NCBI GenBank assembly: GCA_027574665.1
Contig: CM050653.1
Location: 14,530,664-14,594,663 of the forward strand
Length of the DNA: 64,000 nucleotides
From: Rhynochetos jubatus
Taxonomy: Eukaryota; Chordata; Aves; Eurypygiformes; Rhynochetidae
Direction: 5' to 3'
Every line of letters begins with the position of its first letter. Within the stretch, counting starts at the first letter, position 1. A program made the position numbers and the translations under genes. The notes beneath the pieces were generated by a model. The model worked only from the letters and a program-made list of their open reading frames with translations, was not told where the DNA came from and searched no databases. Positions 25,631 through 41,496 of the stretch are shown here, piece by piece.

Positions 25631-28389
25631 TGTCTGCAGTACTGGAGTTTCCTGTGGTGTAACACGGAGAGGTCAGAAGTTGTGCACTGCCTCCAAGGAG
25701 GCTGAGTGGGAGTCTCAGCACAGCAAAGAAACAGGCAATCAGGGAGGAATGTAACTGTCGTTACTAGAACAATGCTGAATTTTGAGGCAGCAGCAAGGGC
25801 AAAGCATTATGTTTCCTCCTGCTGTTTTTGTGGTGCTGTATGTCAAATGCTATCTCTATTTTACCAATAAAACTCTAGTGGCTTTAATTACTTCTTACTT
25901 GATTTGCATTGACAGAAAGGAGATGATGGGTTTGATATTTTAATTACCGTAACTGAGAATCGACAAATGAACATGTATTTGCAAAAACCTCATTCCCTCC
26001 CTCTCCCATTTAAACTCCATATGAACTCCCTAGGTAACCCACATTATAAATTGCAGGAGCACGGAATAACTAACAAAGACAGTTTCCATCCCAACAAATC
26101 ATGAAGAAATACAGTCTGCTCTCTTAAATGAGAAAACTTCAGTGTGTCTCAGTGCCTTGAAACTAAAAAGATATTGGTACAGAAAAAATTATAATTGGTA
26201 GTGGGTCCCATATAGCCAAATTACAGCTCTAATCCAATCCCTAAATTGCCATATGCTCTGTTCTAAGCAATGAGCCAGTTCCCTACCACGACTCTCCAGA
26301 AATAACTGTGCTTTGCAATTGCCCAGCCGGGCATTGAAAATGTTCTACAAAGGTTTGGTGCCATCCGTTTGGTGGAAAAGGACATCACATCATCACAGAA
26401 CTTGCTAATTCATCCAAGTTTCATTTCCGAGACCAAATGATGAAAAAGAGTAACAAACGCAGTCACAAAACTCTGAAAATGTGACCAACTGCAATGTACC
26501 ATTGTAGAATTTATAGGAAGTGCTAATGGAACTGAGAGGAAAGTCACACATCTCCAGGTTTTCCCCCTAATTTACTCATTTTAAGATGAAGATCACGTAT
26601 ACACATACAAAATGCACTCAAACTATGAGACAGCAGAGACTTTCCAGTCTAAAACTGGCATCAGTATTCATTCTTTGCCTGCACAGAAGCCCTCAGAGAT
26701 GCATCAGAAAACAGACACCCATTCTTTGAATGAACGTCCTCTTCTTTTGCAGATTAAAAAAACCTCAAACCTCCCTCCTGCCTTGCTTCAACGTTCTCTT
26801 TTTGTACAGTGTATACCCCAGGGGGCCTAAAGCAAGACTTGGCTGAGAGGCATACAGGTATTAACCGATAGCGGTGCATGTGTTGGATATTAGGCTGCAG
26901 TCAGAAGATGAGAATAGCCCTAAAACCAGAGACCAGAATCTGAGTCCTCTGCTCCCAGCAGTTCCTGTTGCCCTTCTCTGCAGTGTACCCTGACCCACAC
27001 CTGGCTGCCAAAGGGCTCAGGATCCACAGCATGGGTGGAGAGACCTTCTCTCTGTGCCTGGGAGACTTTCTTCCAATGTGGCAAATTGGTGGGGTTTGTC
27101 CACCTCCCCACGAATGCCTGAAGCCCACCAACAATACTGGATACACACAGCTCTTCTCATGTGTTTCTTACACCAGGTGGAGCCCAGCTTCAGTGCTTTG
27201 CCTTGCTCACCCAACCACACTCTCAATCCCTTATGGTCACTGGATGGAGTGACAGCTTTCAAACCAGGTGATAAACACTACTTTGCATTTACTCTGAGAC
27301 CATCAGAGGAACCTGCACCTTCCATTAGCTGCATAAGGATTGGTATTTATGCTGGGGCAGCTGAAAAGGGCCTCTGCTGCAGATCAAGTGTCTCTATGGG
27401 CTCTGACCACTTTCTTCTGTGGTTCTATTTTCTTTTAAACAAACAATAGATTTTTGATGCTTCATTTGAAATAGGAAAAATCAAAGGTATTTTATCAGCA
27501 TTTAAAAATATTTCAGTGAAAGGAAATCAACTACATGTTTTCTTCTTTCTTCCAAACACACGGAAAAAGTTCTCCTCAAATACTGGCATTTTTACAATGC
27601 AGTTCAACAATATTCTCTCTTCCTAGTGGCTGAAAATGTGACTGGAGAGTACAATAAGAACTCAGGAACATCTGGCCGGATTCATTAAATCCCTATCTTT
27701 CATAAGGAGAATCTATTCTTACGTACTTCCAATTTCAAATTTCCCAACATCAAATCCTCAGTCACAGTATGAACTTTGTAACGTATTCCAGAACATGCTC
27801 CTCTGCACTTCACAAAAATAATACAGCTCATGAACTGTACGTATTTACATATCACCGTATCCAATCAGTCTATAGCACACAGACCTAGCGTATTTGCCTG
27901 TTTTTAAATGCAAAATGTATCCTTTCTGAAACGACTATGGATATCGAAGTACGTTAGGAGCCTGAGTTTTGGCCCATCTGCACAAAACTCAAAGTCATGC
28001 CAAGGTAAAGCAGAAAGCATGGACTATTCTCCTCTTTAGGTCTACTTAACAGGGTTGTTTTGTTTTCACAAAACAAAAGAACAAAGCATAAATATTTAAT
28101 TTTCATGACATGCAAACACTGTATTGTTTTCCTGTTGGTATGGATAACACTCTTGCTCACGTTTTTATTTGCAATCCAATTAAAAGATTAAGAGAAGTAC
28201 AGCTTGTCACCTTTGCACTTGAGGAGATGGTGAGGAGACAGGCATTTCTCAGTTTTAGCAAGGGTGGGAATACTCTGGGTGGTGGGAGAAGCACGTGCAT
28301 TATTTATCTCACAAAGTCAGGTCACAGAGTATAGTTCAGCTGTTCACTGGGATAAAAACCATTTGCAAAACTTCAAATCAGCAACACAA

Positions 28390-28640
28390 TTCTAAAAGCT
28401 AATTTTATTTATATGGTATTACTTTATAAATAGATAATGTGAATTAGTATTTAATTGTTTCAACCTGAGATTTTAATTTTTCACCTATCAGTATGGGAAA
28501 TCTCTTGGCAGCTCTGGAGGCTGTGTGAAAATTAAACTTTTTGTTTAATTATAAATTGGTTTTGCTGCAATAGTGAAGGCTTTAATTGAAATATTTTAAT
28601 TAAGTGCTTGAAGCAACACAATGCTGGCTTTTTGCTGGAG
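28390..28640. promoter_or_regulatory. Candidate AT-rich conserved non-coding element
   Basis: This stretch is dense in homeodomain-type cores such as TTAATTAA, TTAATTG and TTTAATTATAAATT, between segments of ordinary complexity, and has no simple-repeat structure. That texture is common in conserved vertebrate developmental enhancers. No alignment could be made, so the regulatory role is an inference only. Confidence 0.2.
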
Positions 28641-30363
28641 ACTAGCTTATCTAACAGTCTGGAGTTTCACATTTAACAGCTCCTGTGCTGAACATACAGA
28701 CTGCTATATAACCAACTCTTAACTGCTGCTTCTACCTGGCTAATGGCATGTTAAAAGACAAACAGTGAGTGCATTCAACTACACACCTTAGACCGTGTTA
28801 ATAATTTGGGAAGTAAAAAGGGGTGGTTAGGACTCTTTAAAAATTATTAGCCAGTGAAAGAAAGGTAACAGTTGTAGCATCTTGTTCAAAATGCACTGTG
28901 ATCTCCACAGACACACTTCCTGCCTTCTGGCAACCCTCCCAGGAGGAACAAGTGGCAGACAGGGCTATCGGATTGCCAGTCTATGGCAAAACATACGCTC
29001 CAGCAAGGAATGCTGCTCTCCTCCAGACAGGGTCTCAAAATTGAAAAGCACTTGGAGGGTTCATTAATAGCAGTATCAACACTATTAAGATTTCAGGAGT
29101 GTGGGGAGAAGGGGAGGGTTGATTGCTTTTTAACAGATTAATTTCCACATTTGAACATTTCAGAACCAACACCATCTGTCTCTGGGCCCCTCCTGATGAC
29201 ACTAACAAATAAAGATATGGGATCTAGAAGTACAGAGGAAACTGAGAACAACAGCAGCAGAATTTGATACTTGTAAACAACACTGTTTATCCAAAAACTC
29301 TGAAGCTTTCTGGAAAAAGGAATGATGCAGGTGCTATTACCCTGAAAACATGGGCAAGAAAAGCAGAGCAGTAACACTGATCGCCTGCATCAAATCTATC
29401 CACAAACATCTGCATGTCAGCTTTGAGAACTAGCCTACAAAACAGTTTGTTAACACTGTGTTGGGCAAAGAACCCAAGCCACCTAAGTTTTCAAGCACTA
29501 GCAACTATGGGAATTGCCTCTGAAAAGTGGTGAGTTAAACACCTTTCTGCTTCATTGCAGATCACACCAGAAGAGTTACCTGCAGCGAAACCACATGAGA
29601 ACCAGAAGAGGCAAGGAAGTAGTTACAAATCAAAGACTGAAATACATGCCTGGGTTACCAAGATTTGTGGGGAAGAACTTTCTATGCACTGCATAACAGG
29701 AAGATCTTGTCATTAAAAAAAGCCCTCTTCCTCTCTACTGAACAGTGCCCTCATTGATCAAATAACCTAAGATCGAACAACAGATAACTACAACAAGATT
29801 CCACTGTATTTGACAGTAGATTCATTAAATTACACAACAACATACTGATTCACACAACATATATTGCCTCCAGCAGAAAACAGTAAGAAAAGGGAGAAAG
29901 ACAAGTACTTAGAGCAATTATGTAAAAGAGACAGACAAAATGTCATTTCAGAAAACAAGTAATGGCTGGGTCAAGTAACTACCTAAAGTAATACTTCAAA
30001 ATGTAAGGGTGGAGCACTGCAGGGTGTTTCTTGCCCTATTTCTCTCATATTTCTGTTCTGTACTGGCTAGTACAATTCATTCTGACTGACTGAAGGAGAA
30101 AAGCCTGCCAACTAATCTTAGAGGCCAAGGGAGAGAGATTAACAGAGGAAATGAGTAGCTCTGGGCTTCAGAATCCACCTTCTCCAATTTCCCCTTCTTC
30201 CATCTAAAGTGCATAACAAAGCTGTTAGAAAACCACATGTTGTAGTGGTAAAAAACCGTTCTGTTGTTTTAAAATCTTTGAGTCAAGAACATGGCCAAAA
30301 TCATGCCTGAAAGCTGAAAAGGCTTGTCAGAGTTGGCAGAATAAAAATCTCAGGAAAATTAAG

Positions 30364-30441
30364 AAATTCTCAGCTGGCAGAGAGCACTTTAGCTCCTCTA
30401 ATCCACACTGCTATGCTGATCCACACCAGCTGAAAATCTGA
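30364..30441. repeat. Palindromic MITE-like relic
   Basis: The ends attctcagctgg (30366-30377) and ccagctgaaaat (30426-30437) are complementary at 11 of 12 bases. The inner sequence gctgatccacaccagctg resembles, from memory, a palindromic amniote element whose arms carry an accaccagctgaggatct-type end. The centre is decayed. Identification as a transposon relic is tentative. Confidence 0.4.
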
Positions 30442-31025
30442 ACCTTCTTTTGTGTTGTGCTATTTTTAAGTAGCTAAACTTCAGCCTTGAGTACAATTGT
30501 TCAAGCCTATGACATGGTCCTGAAAGCCAAGTACAGTGCAAGTAAACAAGAGCCATCACCAACGTGACCCTGTCACTCACCGAATCCTTCATGTGCCCAT
30601 CAATTCTTATTAGTGCTATTAAATCACCTACAGCTGTTCCTGTGTCTCTGCTGGGAGCTGCAATGAGACACAGAAAACCCCCCAAAAGTGGAAGCCTTTC
30701 TGCTTTTAACATCCCCTCCAGTTCAGAACACTTATGCCACCTGCATTTTCTTTTAGTCACCCTGTTGGCCTGTAACATGATCGCTCCATGAGGGCAAGAC
30801 ATAGCCCGGCTTGTGTGTCACATGTGACCCAATCTCTTCTTCCACCACTTATTCTCCCCAGGAAAACGAACTCTAGTATCTCTTCCCATCAAGCAAAATT
30901 CCCTTGGTTTCCATGGTGAGAAAAGCATCCCTGGCAGCACCTAAATCTATGGAATCATCCAAACCCAAGCTTTGGAAATGAAACTGGGTCTGTTGGATGG
31001 TTGATGTCATCTCTCAGACACTCAC

Positions 31026-31145
31026 CAGGGTGACAATGGCACATTCAGCAGTCAGTTGAGCAGCACTGAACAACGTCCGAACAAAGCGGTAAATCTGTTT
31101 CTGCTCCGGGTCATGTTTGTCATAGTCTGGTGGCACTTCGGATTT
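31026..31145 (-). CDS. CCNY: CCNY coding exon, residues 154-193, cyclin box
   Basis: A 120-nt exon, phase 0 at both ends, with acceptor ttccttag and donor gtgagt. It encodes 40 residues, starting [20 protein letters not shown] and continuing through [20 protein letters not shown]. This is the first helix pair of the cyclin box and includes the Tyr-Arg-Phe-Val stretch that opens the fold. One Asp (KHDPE) replaces Asn of human CCNY. Skipping would keep the frame but delete part of the cyclin box, so such a product would probably not bind a kinase. Confidence 0.96.
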
Positions 31146-31245
31146 CTAAGGAAGAAATACTTCCAAATAGGTGACTGAAACAAAACGAAGCAGACAGAAA
31201 GAAAGACAGTTCACATGAAAAGGAAGAAGAGGCAGATGAACTTAC
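31146..31245 (-). other. Very short CCNY intron (100 bp)
   Basis: A canonical intron from gtaagt to ttccttag of exactly 100 bases between the exons ending at 31246 and starting at 31145. It is purine-rich on the window strand and contains nothing else. Confidence 0.95.
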
Positions 31246-31303
31246 CGAAAGGGGATGAAGGTTTTCATCAAAAATATCTAAGAGCATTCTTCCGTCTGTG
31301 TCC
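31246..31303 (-). CDS. CCNY: CCNY coding exon, residues 134-153
   Basis: A 58-nt exon with acceptor ctttttag and donor gtaagt. It completes the Arg codon and adds DTDGRMLLDIFDENLHPLS, the entry to the cyclin N-terminal domain (roughly residues 140-265 of the protein). The Thr in DTDGR is Pro in human CCNY as I recall it. The exon ends in phase 0 and is followed after only 100 bases by the next coding exon. Confidence 0.95.
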
Positions 31304-32223
31304 CTAAAAAGTATCAAAACCAAAGTAGTGTCATTATCCGAACAGGACAGCACGCAGCTCTCAGACACAAGTGTATCGTTAAAACTCAATACTTCTCATG
31401 CTGCGGCGTGCTTAAAACACTGAAGGAATGTGATTTGCAAATAGAAATTGGACCTCTTCTGCCGTAAGGGTCACGTGTAATGTGAAATCCATACTACAAA
31501 GTACACTAAAATTTTCAGCTTCCGATGCCAAAGACACACAGTTTTTGTGCTGCCTACTGTGATGCTTTTCCACAGCCTAAGAGCTACTACTACAAACTTA
31601 TAATAAAATCAACCCAGCTTACTCTCCTTTACTTAACTTCATCATGTTAATCCTTGCAGTCTCTTAATTCCACCTCCTCCTTTATTATCAACATGGCGAA
31701 CATCTCCAAACATGCAACACTATTTTTATACTTATTCTTTAGTGAATACGCACCTACTTCACTTTTTATTTATTTGGAAAACACTATCCTACTAATGAGT
31801 TCTGAAAGCAGAAAGTAGTACACACAAAAATATTTAGACAAAATAATATTCCTATTCATTGGTTTCATGTGCTATTTCTCTCTCATATCCCTGTTGCTCA
31901 AGATCAGCATGCCAGCTGATGCAGCTTCACAAGTGGTCTAACAGTACCAGTTAGAACTGGACACTTTCTGGACATGTGACCACTTATTACAATCCCATCT
32001 TTATTTATAGCATCCCTGGTACTCCCGTCACAGAATTCTTAAGAGAATCACTGAACACATTTTCTGTCTTTACACAACAGCACGTGTCTCTCTGAGCACA
32101 CAAACACAAGTTTTACAGTGGATTCAAGTCTAAAAAATGTACTTATTAGCAGCTAGCATTCAAACCTCAGCAGCTGAAGGTGACATTTTTCTGATATAAA
32201 GTCTGCTAACACTGGAAATAGAG

Positions 32224-32266
32224 GTGTGTTTTGTTTTGGTGTTGGGGGGTTTTTTGTTTTGTTTTT
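32224..32266. repeat. G/T-rich low-complexity tract
   Basis: A T-rich run broken by GG and a GGGGGG block. It is the strand-reversed counterpart of the A/C-rich tracts elsewhere in the window. Confidence 0.8.
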
Positions 32267-33159
32267 AAAAGGAGTACATAAATTAAAACAAAAAAGAGAC
32301 TGAGATAATTACTAGAAAATTTCTAATGAGCAAGGATTTTAGGCCAGACTCTCTTAACCCTACATAAAAACGCTACCATCTCAATCCAGTAGTCCCACTG
32401 GAATCACTGATGTGCTACAGTAAACTGTGGCCCTTCACAATGAGAAGGGAGAAAGAATTTCCTATTTTAGTTCTTCATGCTGTAGCATGCTATGAAGGCA
32501 CATTTGACTGTCCCCAAAAATTCTATTACCCACACGCACAAAAAGTTGGTAAGTTTGTATCTTCATCAGAATAAATTCATACTGTTATCTTTCAAAAAAT
32601 GAACCAAGTACTAACTGAAAAAAGGATTTTTCATGTTTAGTTTGTTGGAGTTTATTTTATTTACTGATTTAGCAAATTCACCAATACTTTGAAAATAAGA
32701 CAGGTGTGGTCCTTTACCACTTGTTGAATAGCTAAGCACAACAAAAGCTGCAAAAAATCACGCAATATAACCATGATAGGAGACACTGGGAAAAGAAGGA
32801 ACGATAACTATAAATCTACAATTCATTGTAATGTGGGGAATGTATGAAGGAATATTCTATTTCATGTAGACTTTCTCAAAAAACTGTGATTGGCAAGAGT
32901 TCGGAATATTGGGAAGTAATGTAGTTTTAAGCCTACTGTGCAGGATAAAAGGAACAAATAAATATTGCCTAAAAAGAATTATTCTCTGGCAAAGCAGATG
33001 TTTGACTTGTTTTCTGACAAAAACCAACCTTAGGTCGACAGAAGAGTTACAGTGGTTTCTCACTCCCCACCCCCCATAACGAACCAAAATCTACCACGTC
33101 AACAACTTCCTTTTCGCCTATAATGGCAGGAAACAGAACATATGTTTTGCTACTGTTGT

Positions 33160-33645
33160 TTCGGTAGCGAGTACAACCGAATGCTGTTAACACGTCGTCC
33201 CTCCATTTCTACGTCAGAGACAACCCCAGACAGAACAATCATTTCACATCCTTCATTCCAGTCGTTAACTGACGTACGTGAGCCTGTTCCAGCATCACTG
33301 CCGAGACCTTTTGTCCCAAGTGCGGCAGAGGACGTGTTCACAACACGTCTCCGTGCCGCAGGCAGCTTCAGGAGAGAGGCAGCAACCAGTTCTTCCTGAA
33401 CAAATCATCCTTCTCCATCCCCAAAGCAGAAGGACAGACAGCAAGTTTCCCAAGACAATAACAGACAGAATATATCTGTTTTCAAGACAATGACATGGGA
33501 CTCTATTTTATAAAGGTGTAGCCTCTCTACTAGCTGTAGATCAAATTTGCATCAAGTCCTGTAAGACCGCGACAGACACATTTTACTGCTGACACAAATC
33601 AGCTCCACGGCAATCGGCACGAAGTGAGTTTGGTGCACGTTGGCT
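33160..33645. promoter_or_regulatory. CpG-rich intronic patch with CRE-like sites
   Basis: About 15 CpG occur in the 200 bases from 33165 to 33370 and about six more near 33565-33645, in a neighbourhood otherwise nearly free of CpG. It includes tacgtcag and ctgacgtacgtgag, which contain the TGACG half-site bound by CREB/ATF proteins. A plus-strand open frame spans 33142-33399 but resembles no known protein. An enhancer or alternative promoter is possible; this is inference from composition. Confidence 0.3.
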
Positions 33646-34991
33646 CTGGATTCCTCCTGCTCTGACTGTGAGCTCTTACTTCAGTTTCTTCCCCTTTGTA
33701 GTCCTTAATTAGCCTCATTCTCCTGAGCCTTTTACTCAGCTAGTGTGATACTTAACAGAGCACTTAAGAATAACTTATTCCCACAGAACTTCAGTCTGGT
33801 TATCTTTGAGATCTCTGTTATTTAGTCAAGCATAGTAAAAATTGACTAGTTAACCAAACTAACCCAGGGATGATGGAAGAACAGGGAAAAAGGGAATCAC
33901 AGATGGATAAACAATTAATCCAAGCATGACCGTTAACCTGGTAAATGAGATTAAAAGTCTGTGAAAAGATTTCAGTCCAACTTTTGCTTTACATGTTGCC
34001 ATGTTTCAGTCCAAGGCCCACTGACATCTTGGAAAGCCTTCTAAGAGCTTTCAGCAGGGATCAAGCCCTAAGCCCTTCTGCCTTGGTGCACTTCCAAAGG
34101 TTTCTCTTTAGATGTCAGCCTTGTTTCAAGAAGTGTGATGGGTTCCAGTGACCTGAAACATGGTCCCGAATGACGTACCAGCTTAGCTTTAAACTTATGA
34201 GTAATTCCTTTTGTTCTAGTCAGACTTCTTACAGTCCAGAAGAAAAAATATGTAAGTGGCTTGTTAGATGGAGTTCTAAGCCAAGCTATATTTATACAAC
34301 CTCTCCTTAGAAATGTCAGGAAGTATTCTTTTATGATACCGTGACATATCATGAGGCAGGGAACTTACGATACAAAAGCACAATTCAACGTGAAGAAAGC
34401 TAATTTATTTGCCAAGTTAATTTTTAGAGAACCTATTTTCTATTCAATTTCAATCAACTTGACTGAGCAGAGATCTAAAACATAACGCACTTGAAGAAAT
34501 AAGCCAGGAACTGCTCTGTTACTGAGGCATCTTGAATTACATTTATTCATAATGTTACTTTTACTGTATAATTAATGGCTTTTATTTCAAAATCCATTAA
34601 CATCCACTGATCATTGATGTACTCAGTTAAATTTACAAAGGCGTAGCTAAAAAAATAAACCTGAAAGACACTATTCCAATTTCTCTGTATGTAACTGCAA
34701 CATACACAGCAACGCAAGAGTGCCCATAAAACCAAACACTGAATCAAAGTTTTTCAATGCTAAATGTACTTCCAGATTTTTATGGTATTTAATCCTCAAA
34801 TTTTTATTTTTCTAAGCAAAATAATATATATCAAAAACCTAAAATGCTATGTTTCTCATTTTTAGCATGGAAAATAAGAAAACTATTACCCAAAAACATT
34901 TAGAAAGAAAGATCATGTATTTTTAGGGTTTGGGTAGTTCATTTGTTTTGACTAAAGATATCTATAGTACAAGATTTCATTATTCACATAC

Positions 34992-35027
34992 CTGTTTTTG
35001 ATGTGGTAATATATTGCAAGAGCTACA
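34992..35027 (-). CDS. CCNY: CCNY coding exon, residues 122-134
   Basis: A 36-nt exon with acceptor tttacag and donor gtatgt. It completes the Cys codon and adds VALAIYYHIKN plus two bases of an Arg codon. This is the helix leading into the cyclin box. The exon is identified by exact frame continuity with its neighbours at 38397-38497 and 31246-31303. Its length is a multiple of three, so skipping it would join TG to G, producing a single Trp in place of 13 residues without changing the downstream frame. Confidence 0.93.
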
Positions 35028-38497
<3,470 letters not shown>

Positions 38498-38921
38498 CTA
38501 TGAAAAACATACAAAAGAACAATGGCAATTATGTAATACCAGAACAACTTTCTGAGAAGCAAGAATTTAGAAAAAAACAAATTTCTGTCTCTCACAATGA
38601 TGCACACAGTAATGTAATCGTGTTTTGAAGCAGTTCAGAAATAATTACCAGTGCAAAAGTCACAACAATCCCTGCCTGAGCCTTGACTAATGCTTTGAAG
38701 TCCCAATCTCCCCTCTGTCCCTCCTTCCCCAAAACCATGCAGTTTTTGTGCACAGTTACTCAAAATACATACATACATCTGGAAAGCAAATATGAACAAA
38801 ACCTATGTTTCCATCCACACTCCAAAAAAGTAAGTGGAAGAGTGAAAAAGAAATCATGTTAACAATGAAGATTCATTTAGAAACAGATACAAAACCATGC
38901 CTGAAAAAAAAAAATAGAATT

Positions 38922-38953
38922 TAAAAAACCCAAAACAAACAAACCCTAAAAAA
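38922..38953. repeat. A/C-rich low-complexity tract
   Basis: A-rich sequence with aaaaaacccaaaacaaacaa, the same type as the other A/C-rich tracts. Confidence 0.75.
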
Positions 38954-40327
38954 TTAAGAGGTCTCTACCGCCATGCTACTAAAAACTCTAAAAATTAATA
39001 TGGAAGATTCAGAAAATTAATCAAGAATAGATTGTTATTAATCAGAAATAATACTGATCAAAGTATGTAAGAGAGAGTGGATATGCAAATAAAAAAGAAA
39101 CATCTCTTAACACAAAAATTTTTCCACAGATTTCAATCCTGTTTCTGCACTACCACAGGAAAAGTCAGCCACAGAACATTTGACAATCCTGCTTATTTCT
39201 GAAGATTTTTTGTGAGAGGGCTTCTCCTTCAGCTGTTTAGAGCTGCCGCACTCCACCAGCCTAAGGAGAATAGTTTCATCACACCAGCTAATAGCTACCA
39301 CAGTCATTAATGGTCTTTGAATTCATCACTGCTTATTCTATCTACACTAGTGAATAACTTGACCAAGAACCTGTGTCAGGAAAGTTAAGACCAGTCAAAT
39401 TACGCGTTTAACTTGCAAAAGAACAGGTTTAAATTTCAGTTGGCACATCCACGTGGAAATTTTAATTTGCCTTACAATGAATGTTGTTTCCAGTGTTTCA
39501 GTGGAGGGACCAGTGTCAGTGCCATTAGTGTAATCCACAGGCATTTACCAGCTCAGAACAATTGAGGATCTAGGCTAAGGTTCTGTGACTCCTACTTCAG
39601 TATGCCCTCCCCTGCCTAACTTCCAAAACAGCTACTATTACAAGTGCCAGACCCCTTCATCTCACTAACGTTTCATTTTCCATAGGCAGCAGACTTCTTA
39701 GCAGAATTCAGTCGACACAGAACAGATAGACTCCTGGTAAAGCCTACATGCATTTGAGTCATCTTTCTATCTGTCCCAGCTATGAGTGAAACAGCACTCA
39801 AAGTCTTCTGTTAATTGAAAAAAAATAAAAATCTGAAGCTGTTATAATTGTAGAAACATTATGTTCTAATGATCTGAAATCTCACCAACAAATTCTATCA
39901 AGGTCCCCCACTAGACCAATAAAATCGTATGCTGAACTGCTTTTCTTGGAAATTTACCAAGAAAATGAAAATTATCCTCTCTCAAAAATTCTCCAGGAGT
40001 TTGGAAAGGTACTTCCTAATACTTTGGAAGTTCAGAATCCATCTACCTTCCAGGCTATTATATGTTAAGCAAGGCAACAAACAGAAAATTTAGACGCACT
40101 GGAAGCATTAATGCCATAAAATGTATTATCTACCATTGCTGTATACAGAGAGAAGTACTAGGGGCCTGGTAATATAGTTTTTTCTACCACAGTTGAGTTC
40201 AAATTTTTGTACTAGTCTGTTGAGTACCTTCCACTGGTATGATAAAGGCAAAGCAACTTAACAACAGCTGAAAATGAGGTTGTTTAGTGGTTGGAAAAAG
40301 AGAGAGGTACAGACATTTCAGCATCAT

Positions 40328-40353
40328 TAAAAAAAAAAAACCAAAACACACAC
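40328..40353. repeat. A run with CA tail
   Basis: A run of 12-14 A followed by ccaaaacacacac. A simple low-complexity tract. Confidence 0.75.
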
Positions 40354-41496
40354 TGAAGTTTTAAGTCTACATGTTAAGTGTCAACATGTTTTAAAGGCTT
40401 AGATAAAATTTAAGATAAATAGACTGGATTCACTCAAGGCAAGCATGAGTGAAAAGCAGAAAACAACTCTGTAGCAACACCACTATCAGATTTAAATTTT
40501 CTTATGTAAACAGCACTCTAACATTTGACACCTGTCAATAACTAGAGCCACATACCTTATTCCTGAAACTACCACATCACAGAACTCCCCATGATTTTCA
40601 CCCCACATCACACTTGGTTAGGCTTAGAACTTTTCACACTTCAGAAAAGTATGTGGTGTCTCATGCCTCGCTTTCTGTCCGTAGCAACTTGGCAGGAAGG
40701 GGTACCTCCGCCAGGCTGAAGAACAGTGCCAAGTGGAAACTTGTTACCTGGGGTATATATACACATTTGTGCCATGTGAGTAATTAACCTATCAGTAGAT
40801 CAACATTCCCAGCTTCCACTCTGACGTCCAACTGCAGACATATGGTATGCCAGGTAACAATTTTCTGCCTTTTCCAAATTACTGGAAAACACCCTCAGTT
40901 TCATACTGCAGCTTGACTAAGCTGGAAGACATCTAAAGTCCCACAGTTACGACAAACAGGTTTCTCTGAGCCTCCATAAAACACTGCACAGAAACCTTCT
41001 CCATCCTTGCAACTGCAAAAAGAGGTCACTGAGCATCACCTCGGTATTCGGCACTATCCCAAAGAGAAACCCCCTTCTGTGTCCATTTCAATGGGATACC
41101 TCCACACCCAAAACTGTACAGGAGCTTAATGCCTTCACATTTCAAATCCATCACGGTTGCATCTTTCATTTAGGCAAGTCAGAGAGGTACTAAGCGACAA
41201 AAGTCAGAAGATATGGGAAAGAATATAGAGACTTTGAAGAAGTTATCCAAACCCTCTAACGTTAATGGGATCCTTCTCAGGTTCTGTCCCACCATTAAGG
41301 ATGACATGGGGGAAAGGAGGGACTGGTATAGCTCCTTCTGTAGATCTTCATATGCAAACATGACAGTGAGCAGAAGACACATGCAGAGCCTTGACAACCT
41401 ATGCTATTACAAATATTTACAAATTAGAAGCACCTCATTGACATGGGGTTCACTATATGTACTTTAGCTTGCAGTAGTAATATTTTTGTACCCACG

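Larger units (their letters stand above)
31304..34991 (-). other. CCNY intron with CpG-rich patch
   Basis: A 3.7-kb intron bounded by gtatgt and ctttttag. It contains a G/T-rich low-complexity tract at 32224-32266 and a CpG-rich patch at 33160-33645. The rest is AT-rich unique sequence. Confidence 0.85.

Noticed and set aside
27054-27449. 131-codon plus-strand frame with overlapping minus-strand frames
   Set aside because: Composition-driven open stretch; the translation has no ordered domain and no known match.
30398-30802. 134-codon open frame on the minus strand
   Set aside because: No recognisable domain; overlaps a palindromic repeat relic and lies within a CCNY intron without splice links.
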